Below are positions 18,312 to 27,323 of a stretch of 64,000 bases of DNA, piece after piece (position 1 is the first letter of the stretch; each line of letters begins with the position of its first letter). The stretch is taken from the NCBI GenBank assembly GCA_963819685.1, contig CAWFXI010000002.1:62001-126000 (forward strand). The letters are read 5' to 3'. Source of the DNA: CAIUGU01 sp963819685 (GTDB lineage Bacteria; Pseudomonadota; Gammaproteobacteria; Steroidobacterales; Steroidobacteraceae). The notes under the pieces are model-generated. The model was not told where the DNA came from. It did not search any database and saw only the letters and a list, made by a program, of their open reading frames with translations. Both the position numbers and the translations under genes were made by a program.

Positions 18312-18612
18312 TCGGACTCACTTTCGGAAGGCAGCGGGGGACTCGAATTGTCAGGATCACTCCTGGCGAAGCGGCGCAAGTGTAAAGCACATCGGCACTT
18401 CTCCCCAACAAGGCTGGCCGGCGGACCTCACCGTCATTCGTGACTCGGGGACCTGAGGTGCTGGAAAGGGTTTTGCGGCTGCCCGCCAACCATTATGGTC
18501 AATACTCCAAAGTTGCGACTGGGCCATCAGATATGCTGTATGAACCGCTTTCGACCCCGACTTCTGCTTACGCTGTCTACTACAACTCAAAAGGATTGAC
18601 CCGCAAACCCTC
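18312..18612. other. Divergent intergenic region, no gene seen
   Basis: About 300 bases between the divergent pcm and the GGDEF-EAL gene. I see no convincing small ORF, RNA or repeat. It must hold promoters for both directions; several TTG- and TAT-containing hexamers occur but none has clearly good spacing. Confidence 0.5.
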
Positions 18613-20907
18613 ATGCCCGGCACCCTGACCCTCCTGCTTATCCTTCTCGCTGCCGCCCTGGCTGGATTGCTCGTCTGGTGCAGACGCAACGGTCTGGCAC
18701 TGACTCGCGCCGCCCAGGAGCTGAGTGGCATCGTTCGCACCGGCCGCTTTGCGGGAAGGGTGACGAACGGGGGAACGGCAGAACCTTTCGCCACAGCAGC
18801 CAACGAGCTGCTTGACCACGTCACCAGCTACGACCGGAAACTTGAAGCGCGTGAGCAGGTCATCACGGATGTCCTGGGCAGCATCCATGAGGCTGTAGCG
18901 GTCCACCGCGATACGCTCGTTTTTGCCAATGACCGGTTTGCCGCGCTCGTGGGTGCCAGAACCGGCGCGGACTTGCTCGGCAAGCCGCTGGCTACGGTGG
19001 TTCATCCGGACTTTGAAGGATTGGTACGGGAGTACCTGAGGCGCACGCTGCGTGAGGAACGGGCGCCGGTCCGCCTTGAAGTCGAACTGCACCCGGTCGC
19101 CGACCAGACGGCCAGGGTCGAGCTGGCCAGCACCCGAATCGACTATCAAGGTGAGCCAGCTCTGCTGCTCACGCTGGTCGAGATGGGGCCACGGACTTCC
19201 GCTGCCACGTCGGTCAGTCGCGCCCGGCCTACGGCCTGGGAGACGCTCGATTCCATTGGTGAGGGCGTTGTCACGACCGATGCGGGCGGGCACATCGACT
19301 ACATGAACCAGGCAGCCGAGCAGCTGATGGGTGTCGCCGCACCCGATGCGCTCGGCAAGCTCGTGACCGAAGTCATCGTCCTGGTGGATGAAAATGACCG
19401 CCGCTCGCTCGGAGATCCGGTCAAGCAGTGCCTGGCGGCGAAGACACGCGTCACTGTCGGACGCCGGGGTCTGATGATCTCCCGCGGTGGTGAAAACGAA
19501 CGTTCGGTGGAGCTGTCGGCCTCGCCGCTCAAGAACCAGCGCAATGAGGTCGTCGGGGCGGTCGTGGTCGTTCGCGACGTCAGCGAGATGCGCGGTCTGA
19601 CGCAACAGATGTCCTATCAGGCGAGTCATGACGCACTGACCGGCCTTGCCAATCGTCGGGAGTTTGAACGCCGCGTACAGGATTCGCTGGAGTCGGCGCG
19701 CGCCAACTCTGCCCGCCACGCGCTCTGCTACCTCGACCTCGACCGCTTCAAGGCCGTCAACGACTCGTGTGGGCATGCGGCAGGCGACAGCATGCTGCGC
19801 GAGGTCGCAGCGCTCATCAAGGATACCGTCCGCGATTCGGACACAGTCGGACGCCTGGGAGGTGACGAGTTCGGCTTGCTGCTGGCCGGCTGCCCGCTCG
19901 AAAAAGCCCGGCAGATTGCGGACGATGTGGTGCAGAAGATCAGCGACTACCGCTTCGTCTGGAAGGACAAGATCTTCACGATCGGTGTCAGCGTGGGTCT
20001 CGTCGAAGTGTCGAGCGAGAGCGGAGCGCTCGAGGATGTCATCAGTGCCGCAGATTCGGCGTGTTACGTCGCCAAGAAACAGGGCAACCACGTGCATGTC
20101 TACTCGGTACGCGACGAGGCGGCGGCGCGCAATCGCGGTGAAATCCAGTGGTTGCAGCGCCTGCAGGCTGCGCTCAAGGACGGCCGGTTCGAACTGCTCT
20201 TGCAGCCTATCGTTGCCACTTCGACCACGACCGGGGAAGGGCCAGCATTCGAGGTACTGCTGCGGCTGCAGGATGACCTGGTTCCCGGTGGCATCGCACC
20301 TGCCGAATTCCTGCGCGCGGCCGAACGCTATCGCCTGATGGGAGAAGTCGACCGCTGGGTGGTGCAGACTGCCTTTACAGCGCTTGGACGGGGCGGTATC
20401 CGGCTACCCGTTGGCCGCAGCCTGGCGATCAATCTTTCCGGCCAGACCCTGGGTGACCCGCAGTTCCTGGAGTACGTCGTCGACTGCCTGGACCGTACAG
20501 GCGTGTCGCCGCATCAGATCTGCTTCGAGGTGACCGAAAACGCCGTCATCTCCAATATCGAACATGCCCGCCGCTTCATCGGTGTGCTGCATGGCATGGG
20601 CTGTCATTTTGCTCTCGACGATTTCGGACGCGGCCTGTCGTCGTTCGGCAATCTGAAGAATCTGGCGCTCGACTACCTCAAGATCGACGGCTCCTTCATC
20701 AGCAATCTCGCCGCCGATACGGTGAATCAGGCGCTGGTCGCTGCCATGATCAAGCTGGCCCGAACCCTCAAGTTCAAGGTCGTGGCCGAGCACGTCGAGG
20801 ACATGGGTGCCCTGGAAGCCGCCAAGCGCATGGGAGTGGATTTCGTGCAGGGCTACCAGCTTGGACGGCCGCAGCCCATGGCACGATTTGCAGCCAAGGC
20901 AGTCTGA
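18613..20907 (+). CDS. PAS-GGDEF-EAL cyclic-di-GMP signalling protein
   Basis: A 764-residue inner-membrane protein. One N-terminal transmembrane helix (TLLLILLAAALAGLLVW), a linker, two PAS domains (about residues 90-185 and 215-325), then a GGDEF domain with an intact active motif 'RLGGDEFGLLL' near residue 415, and an EAL domain in which the motif is 'FEVLLRL' (EVL instead of EAL), near residue 547. The metal-binding 'LDDFGRGLSSF' (about 669) and 'LKIDGSFI' are conserved. It could make and/or break c-di-GMP; the catalytic Glu is kept despite the A-to-V change. It stands alone with a strong terminator behind it. Confidence 0.9.
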   Translation: MPGTLTLLLILLAAALAGLLVWCRRNGLALTRAAQELSGIVRTGRFAGRVTNGGTAEPFATAANELLDHVTSYDRKLEAREQVITDVLGSIHEAVAVHRDTLVFANDRFAALVGARTGADLLGKPLATVVHPDFEGLVREYLRRTLREERAPVRLEVELHPVADQTARVELASTRIDYQGEPALLLTLVEMGPRTSAATSVSRARPTAWETLDSIGEGVVTTDAGGHIDYMNQAAEQLMGVAAPDALGKLVTEVIVLVDENDRRSLGDPVKQCLAAKTRVTVGRRGLMISRGGENERSVELSASPLKNQRNEVVGAVVVVRDVSEMRGLTQQMSYQASHDALTGLANRREFERRVQDSLESARANSARHALCYLDLDRFKAVNDSCGHAAGDSMLREVAALIKDTVRDSDTVGRLGGDEFGLLLAGCPLEKARQIADDVVQKISDYRFVWKDKIFTIGVSVGLVEVSSESGALEDVISAADSACYVAKKQGNHVHVYSVRDEAAARNRGEIQWLQRLQAALKDGRFELLLQPIVATSTTTGEGPAFEVLLRLQDDLVPGGIAPAEFLRAAERYRLMGEVDRWVVQTAFTALGRGGIRLPVGRSLAINLSGQTLGDPQFLEYVVDCLDRTGVSPHQICFEVTENAVISNIEHARRFIGVLHGMGCHFALDDFGRGLSSFGNLKNLALDYLKIDGSFISNLAADTVNQALVAAMIKLARTLKFKVVAEHVEDMGALEAAKRMGVDFVQGYQLGRPQPMARFAAKAV

Positions 20908-20943
20908 TCCGGCAACGCATGCCGGCATTCGACGCGCAACGAA

Positions 20944-20976
20944 AAACGGCGTAACTCGCGTTACGCCGTTTGTTTT
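20944..20976. terminator. Bidirectional rho-independent terminator
   Basis: A perfect 12-bp stem (AAACGGCGTAAC / GTTACGCCGTTT) with loop TCGC, followed by TTTGTTTT-like runs on the plus strand and by TTTTTC on the minus strand. It lies between the convergent GGDEF-EAL gene and hppA and should stop both. Confidence 0.88.
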
Positions 20977-21008
20977 CTGGCCGAAGCTGGCGCCGCCAGC
21001 GTCCCGTT

Positions 21009-23042
21009 TTACAACAGCGGGACCAGCAGCAGGGCCACGATATTGATGATCTTGATCAGCGGGTTGATGGCGGGTCCTGCGGTGTCCTTGTAGGGATCGC
21101 CAACCGTATCGCCCGTAACAGCCGCCTTGTGCGTTTCCGAGCCCTTGCCACCGAAGTTGCCTTCCTCGATGTACTTCTTCGCGTTGTCCCAGGCGCCGCC
21201 GCCCGTGCACATGGAGATCGCGAGGAAGATGCCCGTGACGATCGTGCCGATCAGCAGGCCGCCAAGCGCCTTCACGCCCGCGCCAGGTCCCATCAGGACG
21301 TTCATGCCAAACCCGACGACCACCGGCACCAGGATGGGCAACAGCGATGGAATGATCATTTCCTTGATCGCCGCGCGGGTCAGCAGGTCGACGGCCTTGG
21401 AGTAGTCCGGCTTGGCCGTCCCTTCCATGATGCCCTTGATCTCGCGGAACTGACGACGGACTTCGACCACCACCGAGCCGGCGGCGCGCCCGACGGCTTC
21501 CATCGCCATGGCGCCGAACAGGTAGGGGACCATGCCGCCGATGAAGAGGCCAATGATGACCGCCGGATCGGACAGGCTGAAATCCTGCAGCTTGCCGATG
21601 GCATCGAGGTTATGCGTGTAGTCCGCGAACAGCACCAGCGCAGCCAGGCCGGCAGACCCGATGGCGTAGCCCTTGGTGACAGCCTTCGTGGTGTTACCGA
21701 CGGCATCCAGTGCGTCCGTGATCTTGCGAACGTCCTTTGGCAGGCCGGACATTTCGGCGATGCCGCCGCCGTTGTCGGTGATCGGGCCATAAGCGTCGAG
21801 CGCGACGATCATGCCCGTCATCGACAGCATGGCCGTTGCCGCGACGGCAATGCCATACAGGCCTTCCAGCTGGAAGGCGCCCCAGATTGCGGCGCAGACA
21901 GCCATAACGGGCAGAGCGGTCGACTTCATCGAGATCGCGAGACCAGCGATGACGTTGGTGCCGTGGCCGGTTTGAGAAGCTGCAGCGACGTAGCGGACTG
22001 GAGCGTATTCCGTCGCCGTGTAGTACTCGGTGATGACGATCATGGCCGCTGTCAGGGCGAGGCCGATGAGCGCGCAGAAGTACATCCCCATGGCGTTTTC
22101 ACCCATCATCGAGGTCGTGACGGGATAGAACGCGATGGCTGCCACGACGGCAGACACGATGACGCCGCGGTACAGCGCGTTCATGATCTTGCCGCCGTCT
22201 TTGACGCTGACGAAGAACGTGCCAACGATGGAGGCGATGATGGAAACCGCTCCGAGCACCAGCGGGTAAAGCACCGCGTTCGGGCCGACTTCACCGACCA
22301 GCAGGCCGGCAAGCAGCATCGTGGCAACCACAGTGACGGCGTAGGTTTCAAACAGGTCCGCCGCCATGCCGGCGCAGTCGCCAACGTTGTCACCGACGTT
22401 GTCGGCGATTACGGCGGGATTGCGGGGGTCATCTTCCGGGATACCGGCTTCGACCTTGCCGACCAGGTCGGCGCCGACGTCAGCGCCCTTCGTGAAGATG
22501 CCGCCGCCTAAGCGCGCGAAGATCGAGATCAGCGAACCGCCGAAGGCCAGGCCCACCAGCGAATGCAGGGCCGTATCCCCATCGGTGACTTGCAGCATCA
22601 CGAGGTAGTACGCAGCAACCCCCAGCAGCCCGAGACCAACGACCAGCATGCCGGTAATGGCGCCGCCGCGGAAGGCAACCTGCAGCGCGGGATTCAATCC
22701 CAGGCTGGCAGCGTGGGCTGTCCGCACGTTCGCGCGCACGGAAACGTGCATGCCGATGTAACCTGCGAGGCCGGATAGTACTGAACCGACCAGGAAACCG
22801 CCGGCCGTCGGCCAGTTCAGCGCAAAGCCGAGTACCAGGAACAGGACGACGCCGACCAGGGCGATCGTCGAGTACTGACGATTCAGGTACGCCTGCGCAC
22901 CTGCCTGAATGGCGGCGGCAATCTCGGCCATGCGCGCGTTGCCTGCAGGCTGACGCACGATCCACTGCGCCGAAAAAATTCCGTAGATGATGGCCAGGAT
23001 TCCGGCGCCAATGGCCAGCCAGAGCCCGTAAGTGCTCAACAT
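21009..23042 (-). CDS. hppA: Proton-translocating membrane pyrophosphatase, K+-independent type
   Basis: A 677-residue membrane enzyme with about 16 helices that couples PPi hydrolysis to proton pumping. The PPi site motifs are complete: 'GGGIFTKGADVGADLVGKVE', 'DDPRNPAVIADNVGDNVGD' and the C-terminal 'GDTVGDPYKDTAGPAINP'. The residue that separates classes is Lys in 'GNTTKAVTKG', the K+-independent type (Ala would mark K+-dependent). ATG 23042 has a strong GGGAGG 8-9 bases upstream. It follows pfp on the same strand (156 bases), which ties PPi made or used in glycolysis to the proton gradient. Confidence 0.95.
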   Translation of the reverse strand: MLSTYGLWLAIGAGILAIIYGIFSAQWIVRQPAGNARMAEIAAAIQAGAQAYLNRQYSTIALVGVVLFLVLGFALNWPTAGGFLVGSVLSGLAGYIGMHVSVRANVRTAHAASLGLNPALQVAFRGGAITGMLVVGLGLLGVAAYYLVMLQVTDGDTALHSLVGLAFGGSLISIFARLGGGIFTKGADVGADLVGKVEAGIPEDDPRNPAVIADNVGDNVGDCAGMAADLFETYAVTVVATMLLAGLLVGEVGPNAVLYPLVLGAVSIIASIVGTFFVSVKDGGKIMNALYRGVIVSAVVAAIAFYPVTTSMMGENAMGMYFCALIGLALTAAMIVITEYYTATEYAPVRYVAAASQTGHGTNVIAGLAISMKSTALPVMAVCAAIWGAFQLEGLYGIAVAATAMLSMTGMIVALDAYGPITDNGGGIAEMSGLPKDVRKITDALDAVGNTTKAVTKGYAIGSAGLAALVLFADYTHNLDAIGKLQDFSLSDPAVIIGLFIGGMVPYLFGAMAMEAVGRAAGSVVVEVRRQFREIKGIMEGTAKPDYSKAVDLLTRAAIKEMIIPSLLPILVPVVVGFGMNVLMGPGAGVKALGGLLIGTIVTGIFLAISMCTGGGAWDNAKKYIEEGNFGGKGSETHKAAVTGDTVGDPYKDTAGPAINPLIKIINIVALLLVPLL

Positions 23043-23198
23043 GAGTCCAGTCCTCCCAAAGTCGAATAACAATCAAGCCGACAACAAGCCGCGGATCGCG
23101 TCGCCCGCCAGTTGTCAGGTTCAATGCGGGGCAAACGATTGATTCTGATTGGAATTAACGCCCCAGCGGGCCGAAAAAAAGCGGCCAACTATACCACG

Positions 23199-24470
23199 CT
23201 AGACGGCGAAGTCCGCCTGCAATTTGCGCTTCACGGGCACGTTCTTCAGGACCACGTATTGCGGCAGGCCGTCCCGATAGGGGGGATAGTCTTCCCCCTT
23301 GATGAGCGGCGCGAGGTACCGCCGGGCCTTGGCCGTGATGTGCATGCCGTCCGCCGTAATGAAGTCACGAGGCAGTTTCTTTTCCTGGTTGGCGACGTCT
23401 TCGAGCCGGGCGACGCCGATCTTCCAGCGATAGGGCTTGTCCGATACGCGGACGATTGCGGGCATCACCGAATTCGCACCCTTCAACGCCAGCTCCACCG
23501 CGGCCTTGCCAACTGCGTAGGCCTGCTCGACATCCACCTTCGATGCGATGTGGCGGGCTGCGCGCTGCAGGTAGTCGGCGACCGCCCAGTGGTACTTGTA
23601 CCCGAGCCTGCGCTTGACGATTTCCGCCACCACCGGGCCCACGCCGCCCAGCTGCGCATGACCAAAAGCGTCGCGAGTCCCCGCATCGGCCAGGAATTTG
23701 CCCTCGCTGTTCTTCACCCCTTCGGAAACCACGACGGCGCAGTACCCGTACTTATCCACGCATTCCTTGACCCGCGCGCAGAACTTCTCTTCATCGAAGG
23801 AAATCTCTGGAAACAGGATGATCTGCGGGGAGTCCCCGGCCTTCTCGGCTGCCAGGCCGCCGGCAGCCGCGATCCAGCCTGCGTGACGACCCATGACTTC
23901 CATGATGAAGACCTTGGTCGACGTGCGCGCCATCGAGGCCACATCGAAGCCGGCTTCGCGGATCGACACGGCAACGTACTTGGCGACCGACCCGAATCCC
24001 GGACAACAATCGGTGAGCGGCAGGTCGTTATCCACGGTTTTGGGAACATGAATGGCCTGCAGGGGAAAGCCGAGGTGCCCGGCCAGTTGCGCGACCTTCA
24101 GGCAGGTGTCGGCCGAATCGCCCCCGCCGTTGTAGAAAAAATAGCCAATGTCGTGTGCCTTGAACACTTCGATGAGGCGTTCGTACTGTGCCCTGGAGTC
24201 CTCGAATTTCTTCAGCTTGTACCGCGCGGATCCGAACGCGCCCGCCGGGGTATGGCGCAGCGCCCGGATGGCGGCCGCCGATTCCTTGCTGGTATCGATC
24301 AGGTCTTCCTGTAGCGCGCCAAGAATGCCGTTGCGGCCGGCGTACACCTTGCCAATGCGGTTCCCGTGTCTGGCACAGGTTTCAATGACGCCGCAGGCGG
24401 ATGCATTGATGACGGCGGTGACCCCGCCAGACTGCGCGTAAAAGGCGTTCCGGGGTTTGGCTTTTGGCAT
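23199..24470 (-). CDS. pfp: Pyrophosphate-dependent 6-phosphofructokinase
   Basis: A 423-residue PPi-type PfkA-family enzyme interconverting fructose-6-phosphate and fructose-1,6-bisphosphate with PPi/Pi. The donor-specificity motif is 'NGGGDSADT' (about residue 117) where ATP enzymes have GGDGS, and 'PKTVDNDLP' (about 141) is the PPi-type catalytic motif with Lys; 'MEVMGRHAGWIA' binds the sugar. ATG 24470 has GGAG 7 bases upstream. Cotranscription with hppA is likely. No ATP-dependent pfk is in the window. A short GGCCG/CGGCC hairpin with a poly-T loop lies after its stop. Confidence 0.93.
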   Translation of the reverse strand: MPKAKPRNAFYAQSGGVTAVINASACGVIETCARHGNRIGKVYAGRNGILGALQEDLIDTSKESAAAIRALRHTPAGAFGSARYKLKKFEDSRAQYERLIEVFKAHDIGYFFYNGGGDSADTCLKVAQLAGHLGFPLQAIHVPKTVDNDLPLTDCCPGFGSVAKYVAVSIREAGFDVASMARTSTKVFIMEVMGRHAGWIAAAGGLAAEKAGDSPQIILFPEISFDEEKFCARVKECVDKYGYCAVVVSEGVKNSEGKFLADAGTRDAFGHAQLGGVGPVVAEIVKRRLGYKYHWAVADYLQRAARHIASKVDVEQAYAVGKAAVELALKGANSVMPAIVRVSDKPYRWKIGVARLEDVANQEKKLPRDFITADGMHITAKARRYLAPLIKGEDYPPYRDGLPQYVVLKNVPVKRKLQADFAV

Positions 24471-24493
24471 AGTGACTCCAAGGGAAAGCATTG

Positions 24494-24665
24494 AGCTTTA
24501 GCCATTAGGCTATAGCCGCAGGGGCTTTAGCAATTGGGCTTTAGGCTTAGCAAGGATCAGAATCCTTGAAAGCCCAAAGCCCAAAGCCCAAAGCCCAAAG
24601 CCCAAAGCCCAAAGCCCAAAGCCCAAAGCCCAAAGCCCAAAGCCCAAAGCCCAAAGCCCAAAGCC
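24494..24665. repeat. Heptad inverted element C (AAAGCCC units)
   Basis: The clearest heptad element. The right arm (24569-24665) is 13 perfect tandem AAAGCCC units plus a partial. The left arm (24494-24549) is eight degenerate units in the opposite sense (AGCTTTA, GCCATTA, GGCTATA, GCCGCAG, GGGCTTT, AGCAATT, GGGCTTT, AGGCTTA). Between them is a small hairpin AAGGAT-CAGA-ATCCTT. It sits between the divergent pfp and adk, upstream of both, so it is not a terminator. The long perfect tract should be prone to copy-number change. Confidence 0.93.
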
Positions 24666-24679
24666 ATTCCTTTCCCTGA

Positions 24680-24708
24680 TTGGCTATCCGCCGGCTTTTT
24701 AGTAGGGT
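24680..24708 (+). promoter_or_regulatory. Putative sigma-70 promoter of adk
   Basis: TTGGCT (24680-24685) and TAGGGT (24703-24708) are spaced by 17 bases, about 46 bases before the adk ATG. Only a sequence match; the heptad tract ends 15 bases upstream of the -35 hexamer, so its length could affect this promoter. Confidence 0.4.
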
Positions 24709-24754
24709 ACTGCCCGTGCCTTCCCCCTGCGAACAATAAGAGGTATTCAGACCA

Positions 24755-25676
24755 ATGAGAATCGTATTACTGGGGGCGCCGGGTTCTGGCAAGGGCACAC
24801 AGGCACAGCGGCTGCAGACGAAGTACCGGGTGCCGCAGATCTCGTCAGGTGATCTGTTGAGGGATGCTGTCGCCCGGGGTACCGACCTCGGCCTCAAGGC
24901 CAAGGCGGCGATGGATGCGGGCACACTGGTCTCTGACGACATCGTTCTGGGGCTGATCCGGGAACGGCTTGGGTCCAGGGACGCCAAGGCCGGATTCGTC
25001 CTCGATGGCTTTCCGCGCAACAGCGACCAGGCGAATGCGCTGAACGCGATGTTGATCGAACTCGGTGCTCCGCTTGACGCCGTCCTCTTCATGGACGTCC
25101 GCAGGGAGACATTGATCAAGCGCCTCGCGGGACGACGCATCTGCCGGACCTGCGGGCGTGTATTCAATATTTCGTTTTCGCCACCGGGCACTCCGCCCCG
25201 GTGCGACACCTGCGCGGACCATCCCGAGTTGTATCAGCGGCCCGATGACAAGGAAGAGGTCATTGCCAATCGACTGGAAGTCTATGCAGCGCAGACGCAG
25301 CCGTTGATCGAACACTACCGGAAGCTGGGGTTGCTGCGCGTCGTCCAGGGTGAAGGTGAACTGGGCGAAGTCTTTGCGCGCATGGAAGCCGCTGCGCGCG
25401 CAAAAGCCGGCTGGAACCAGAGCCAGGAAAACGAACACGCGCCGCAAGCCCGGAAAGAAAGCCGTGAAGAAGAAGGCCGGCAGGAAAGTCGCGAAGAAGG
25501 CAGCGGCGGCAAAGCGTTCAGTCAAAAACGCCAGGCGTCCGGTTGCAAGAGCGGCAACCAGGAAGGTGCCGGCAAGGCGAGCACCAGCCAAAAAGGCAAA
25601 AGCACGCAAGCCACCGAAGAAGACGGGCACAAAGAAGAAGTCAGCCAGGAAGAAAAAGTCAGCCGGAAAGAAATAA
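24755..25676 (+). CDS. adk: Adenylate kinase with Lys/Ala-rich C-terminal tail, one +1 frameshift
   Basis: ATP + AMP = 2 ADP. P-loop 'GAPGSGKGTQAQRL' (7-20), AMP site 'SSGDLLRDAV', and a zinc-type LID with C130, C133, C150, C153 and 'DDKEEVIANRL'. The normal enzyme ends near residue 215. In the frame of the start, the ORF then runs on without sense, antisense across rnd, whereas the next frame gives about 85 residues very rich in Lys, Ala and Arg (KKAVKKKAGRKVAKKAAAAK, ending KKKSAGKK) to a stop at 25674-25676, just before convergent rnd. An extra base near 25405-25425 would join the two, giving Adk with a histone H1-like tail. Confidence 0.88.
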
Positions 25677-25701
25677 GGACTGCGCGAGCAGTCGTAGCCG
25701 A

Positions 25702-26793
25702 CTACTTTCCAACCAGACCCAGAACCTGGTCACCGACGACATCCTTGCGCCAACCTCTGGCGAAGATGCCGGGTTCACCTCCATACACCAGCTGCTCGAC
25801 ATCGCGGCGCGTGGCCAGCAGTTCCGGGCTCAAGCCCAGTTCAACACCCATCTCGCGAATCAGCGCGCTGATCCGCTTCACGAGGGCAAGTTCCTCCGAT
25901 TCGGGGCGTTGGGGCCTGAATGCAGGAGCTTCACTACCCGACTGGTCACGTGCGCTGCGCACCAGCTCAAGAAGTTCATCGCCGACCTTGCGGACGACCG
26001 CCGGAGGCATGCCGCGCGCATCGCCCAGGCGATCGAGCGTGTCCGGCAGGGTTTCAGCAATGGCCCGCAACGTGTCGTCGTGCAGGATCCAGCCGCGCGG
26101 CTTGTCATGCTTCATGGCGCGCAGTTCACGCCATTGTGCCAGCGATTTCGCGGCGGCCCGCTGTTCGGGTTGCAGCCGCTCCAGCCCCTTCAGTCGTTTC
26201 CACGCGTCCGCAGGTTGCACCCGATAGAGATCCGGGTTCTCAAGCAGGCGTGTCTCTTCCTCAAGCCAGGACAGACGACCGGCAGCGCTCAACGCTTCCC
26301 GCAGATCTTCGTACAACGGGACGAGATAGCGGACATCATCGGCTGCATAAGCCATCTGTTCATCGGACAAGGGGCGACGGGTCCAATCCGTGCGCGCGAG
26401 GCCTTTCGTCAGGTTGACACCGAGGCGGCGAGCCACCAGGTCTCCGTAACCAATCTGCGCTGGCAGGCCCAGCAGCGCCGCGGCTATCTGAGTATCGAAA
26501 ATGGGTCCGGCAGGAGGCTGGCCGCTCGCCAGGCTGAGGACTTCCAGATCCTGGCGTGCGGCGTGCAGAATCTTGGTCTGCGAGCGTCCGCGCAATTGCC
26601 TGAACAACGGTTCCAGCGATTCAAGCGCCAGCGGATCCAGCAATACACAGGTGCCCGAATTGGCAGCCTGTATCAGGCACAGCTTCGGGTAGTAGGTGCT
26701 TTCCCGCATGAACTCGGTGTCGAGCGTCAGGAAGGATTCTGTGCCGAGGGCAGCGATCGCGTCGTCGAGCCGGGATAAGGACTGTATGAGCAT
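25702..26793 (-). CDS. rnd: Ribonuclease D
   Basis: A 363-residue 3'-5' exoribonuclease for tRNA and small RNA trimming. DEDDy residues are visible: 'LTLDTEFMRE' (D, E), 'ILHAARQDLEVL' (D) and 'YAADDVRYLVPLY' (Y, D). The C-terminal half contains HRDC-type helices (RAAAKSLAQWRELRAMKHDKPRGWILHDD). I chose ATG 26793 (LIQSLSRLDDAI); the next upstream start would add a non-family segment. Divergent from the following membrane protein, with only 20 bases between start codons. Confidence 0.92.
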   Translation of the reverse strand: MLIQSLSRLDDAIAALGTESFLTLDTEFMRESTYYPKLCLIQAANSGTCVLLDPLALESLEPLFRQLRGRSQTKILHAARQDLEVLSLASGQPPAGPIFDTQIAAALLGLPAQIGYGDLVARRLGVNLTKGLARTDWTRRPLSDEQMAYAADDVRYLVPLYEDLREALSAAGRLSWLEEETRLLENPDLYRVQPADAWKRLKGLERLQPEQRAAAKSLAQWRELRAMKHDKPRGWILHDDTLRAIAETLPDTLDRLGDARGMPPAVVRKVGDELLELVRSARDQSGSEAPAFRPQRPESEELALVKRISALIREMGVELGLSPELLATRRDVEQLVYGGEPGIFARGWRKDVVGDQVLGLVGK

Positions 26794-26813
26794 GCCGTGT
26801 ACAATTTGAACAG

Positions 26814-27323
26814 ATGTTCGCACTACTAGCTACCTTCAGGGATATTGCCTTGTGCCGTCGCGGGCCGGAGGACCTGCCCGTGTCGCGTGCACTGCTCGCG
26901 CTGTTGCTGCTGTTTTATGCCGTGCTCAATTTTGTCCAGGCGCGTCTGTCAGGGTGGACGCTGCAGGGAGTTGCCCCGCTGGTCATCGTCGAGATCGCGA
27001 TGTTGCTGGCGTGGGTGTGGGTACTCCTCGCGTTCTACGGGCGACGGCCGCGCTACCTGCAGACCATGGCCGCAGTGCTCGGAATCGCCATGCTGCTGAC
27101 GATTCTGGATCTCGTGCTGCTGGTGCTGGATCACCTCGTCGGGATGCCGGACTCCGTGTCGGATGGCTGGAGTGTGATCCGTCTCTTCGTGATGGTCCTG
27201 CTCGTAGGGCGCGTGCTCATGATTGCCATTGAAGGCGGCATGCTCACGGGCTTTGCCTTCACGATGATGATGATTCTGTCGATCATTTATGTCGGCCAGC
27301 TCTTCAGGCCGGGAATAGGCTAA
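26814..27323 (+). CDS. Small integral membrane protein of unknown function
   Basis: 169 residues with about four hydrophobic helices (around residues 25-43, 55-75, 83-107, 120-140 and 142-163, the last two close together). I do not recognise a family; no catalytic motif is visible. The stop TAA overlaps the mpl start by one base (TAATG), so the two are translationally coupled, which suggests an envelope role. Confidence 0.6.
   Translation: MFALLATFRDIALCRRGPEDLPVSRALLALLLLFYAVLNFVQARLSGWTLQGVAPLVIVEIAMLLAWVWVLLAFYGRRPRYLQTMAAVLGIAMLLTILDLVLLVLDHLVGMPDSVSDGWSVIRLFVMVLLVGRVLMIAIEGGMLTGFAFTMMMILSIIYVGQLFRPGIG

Noticed and set aside
18580..20097. 505-residue minus-strand frame over the GGDEF-EAL gene
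   Set aside because: Antisense shadow, no domain, no ribosome binding site.
20970..22511. 513-residue open frame on the plus strand across hppA
   Set aside because: It is antisense to a complete hppA and rich in R, D, H and Q without any family pattern; it is a shadow of high-GC codon use.
24569..24665. AAAGCCC tract considered as a CRISPR array
   Set aside because: Units are 7 bases with no spacers and no cas genes nearby.
24755..26227. A single 490-residue reading frame from adk into the rnd region
   Set aside because: After about residue 220 the sequence loses any Adk likeness and lies antisense to the well-supported rnd gene; the Lys-rich next frame fits better.
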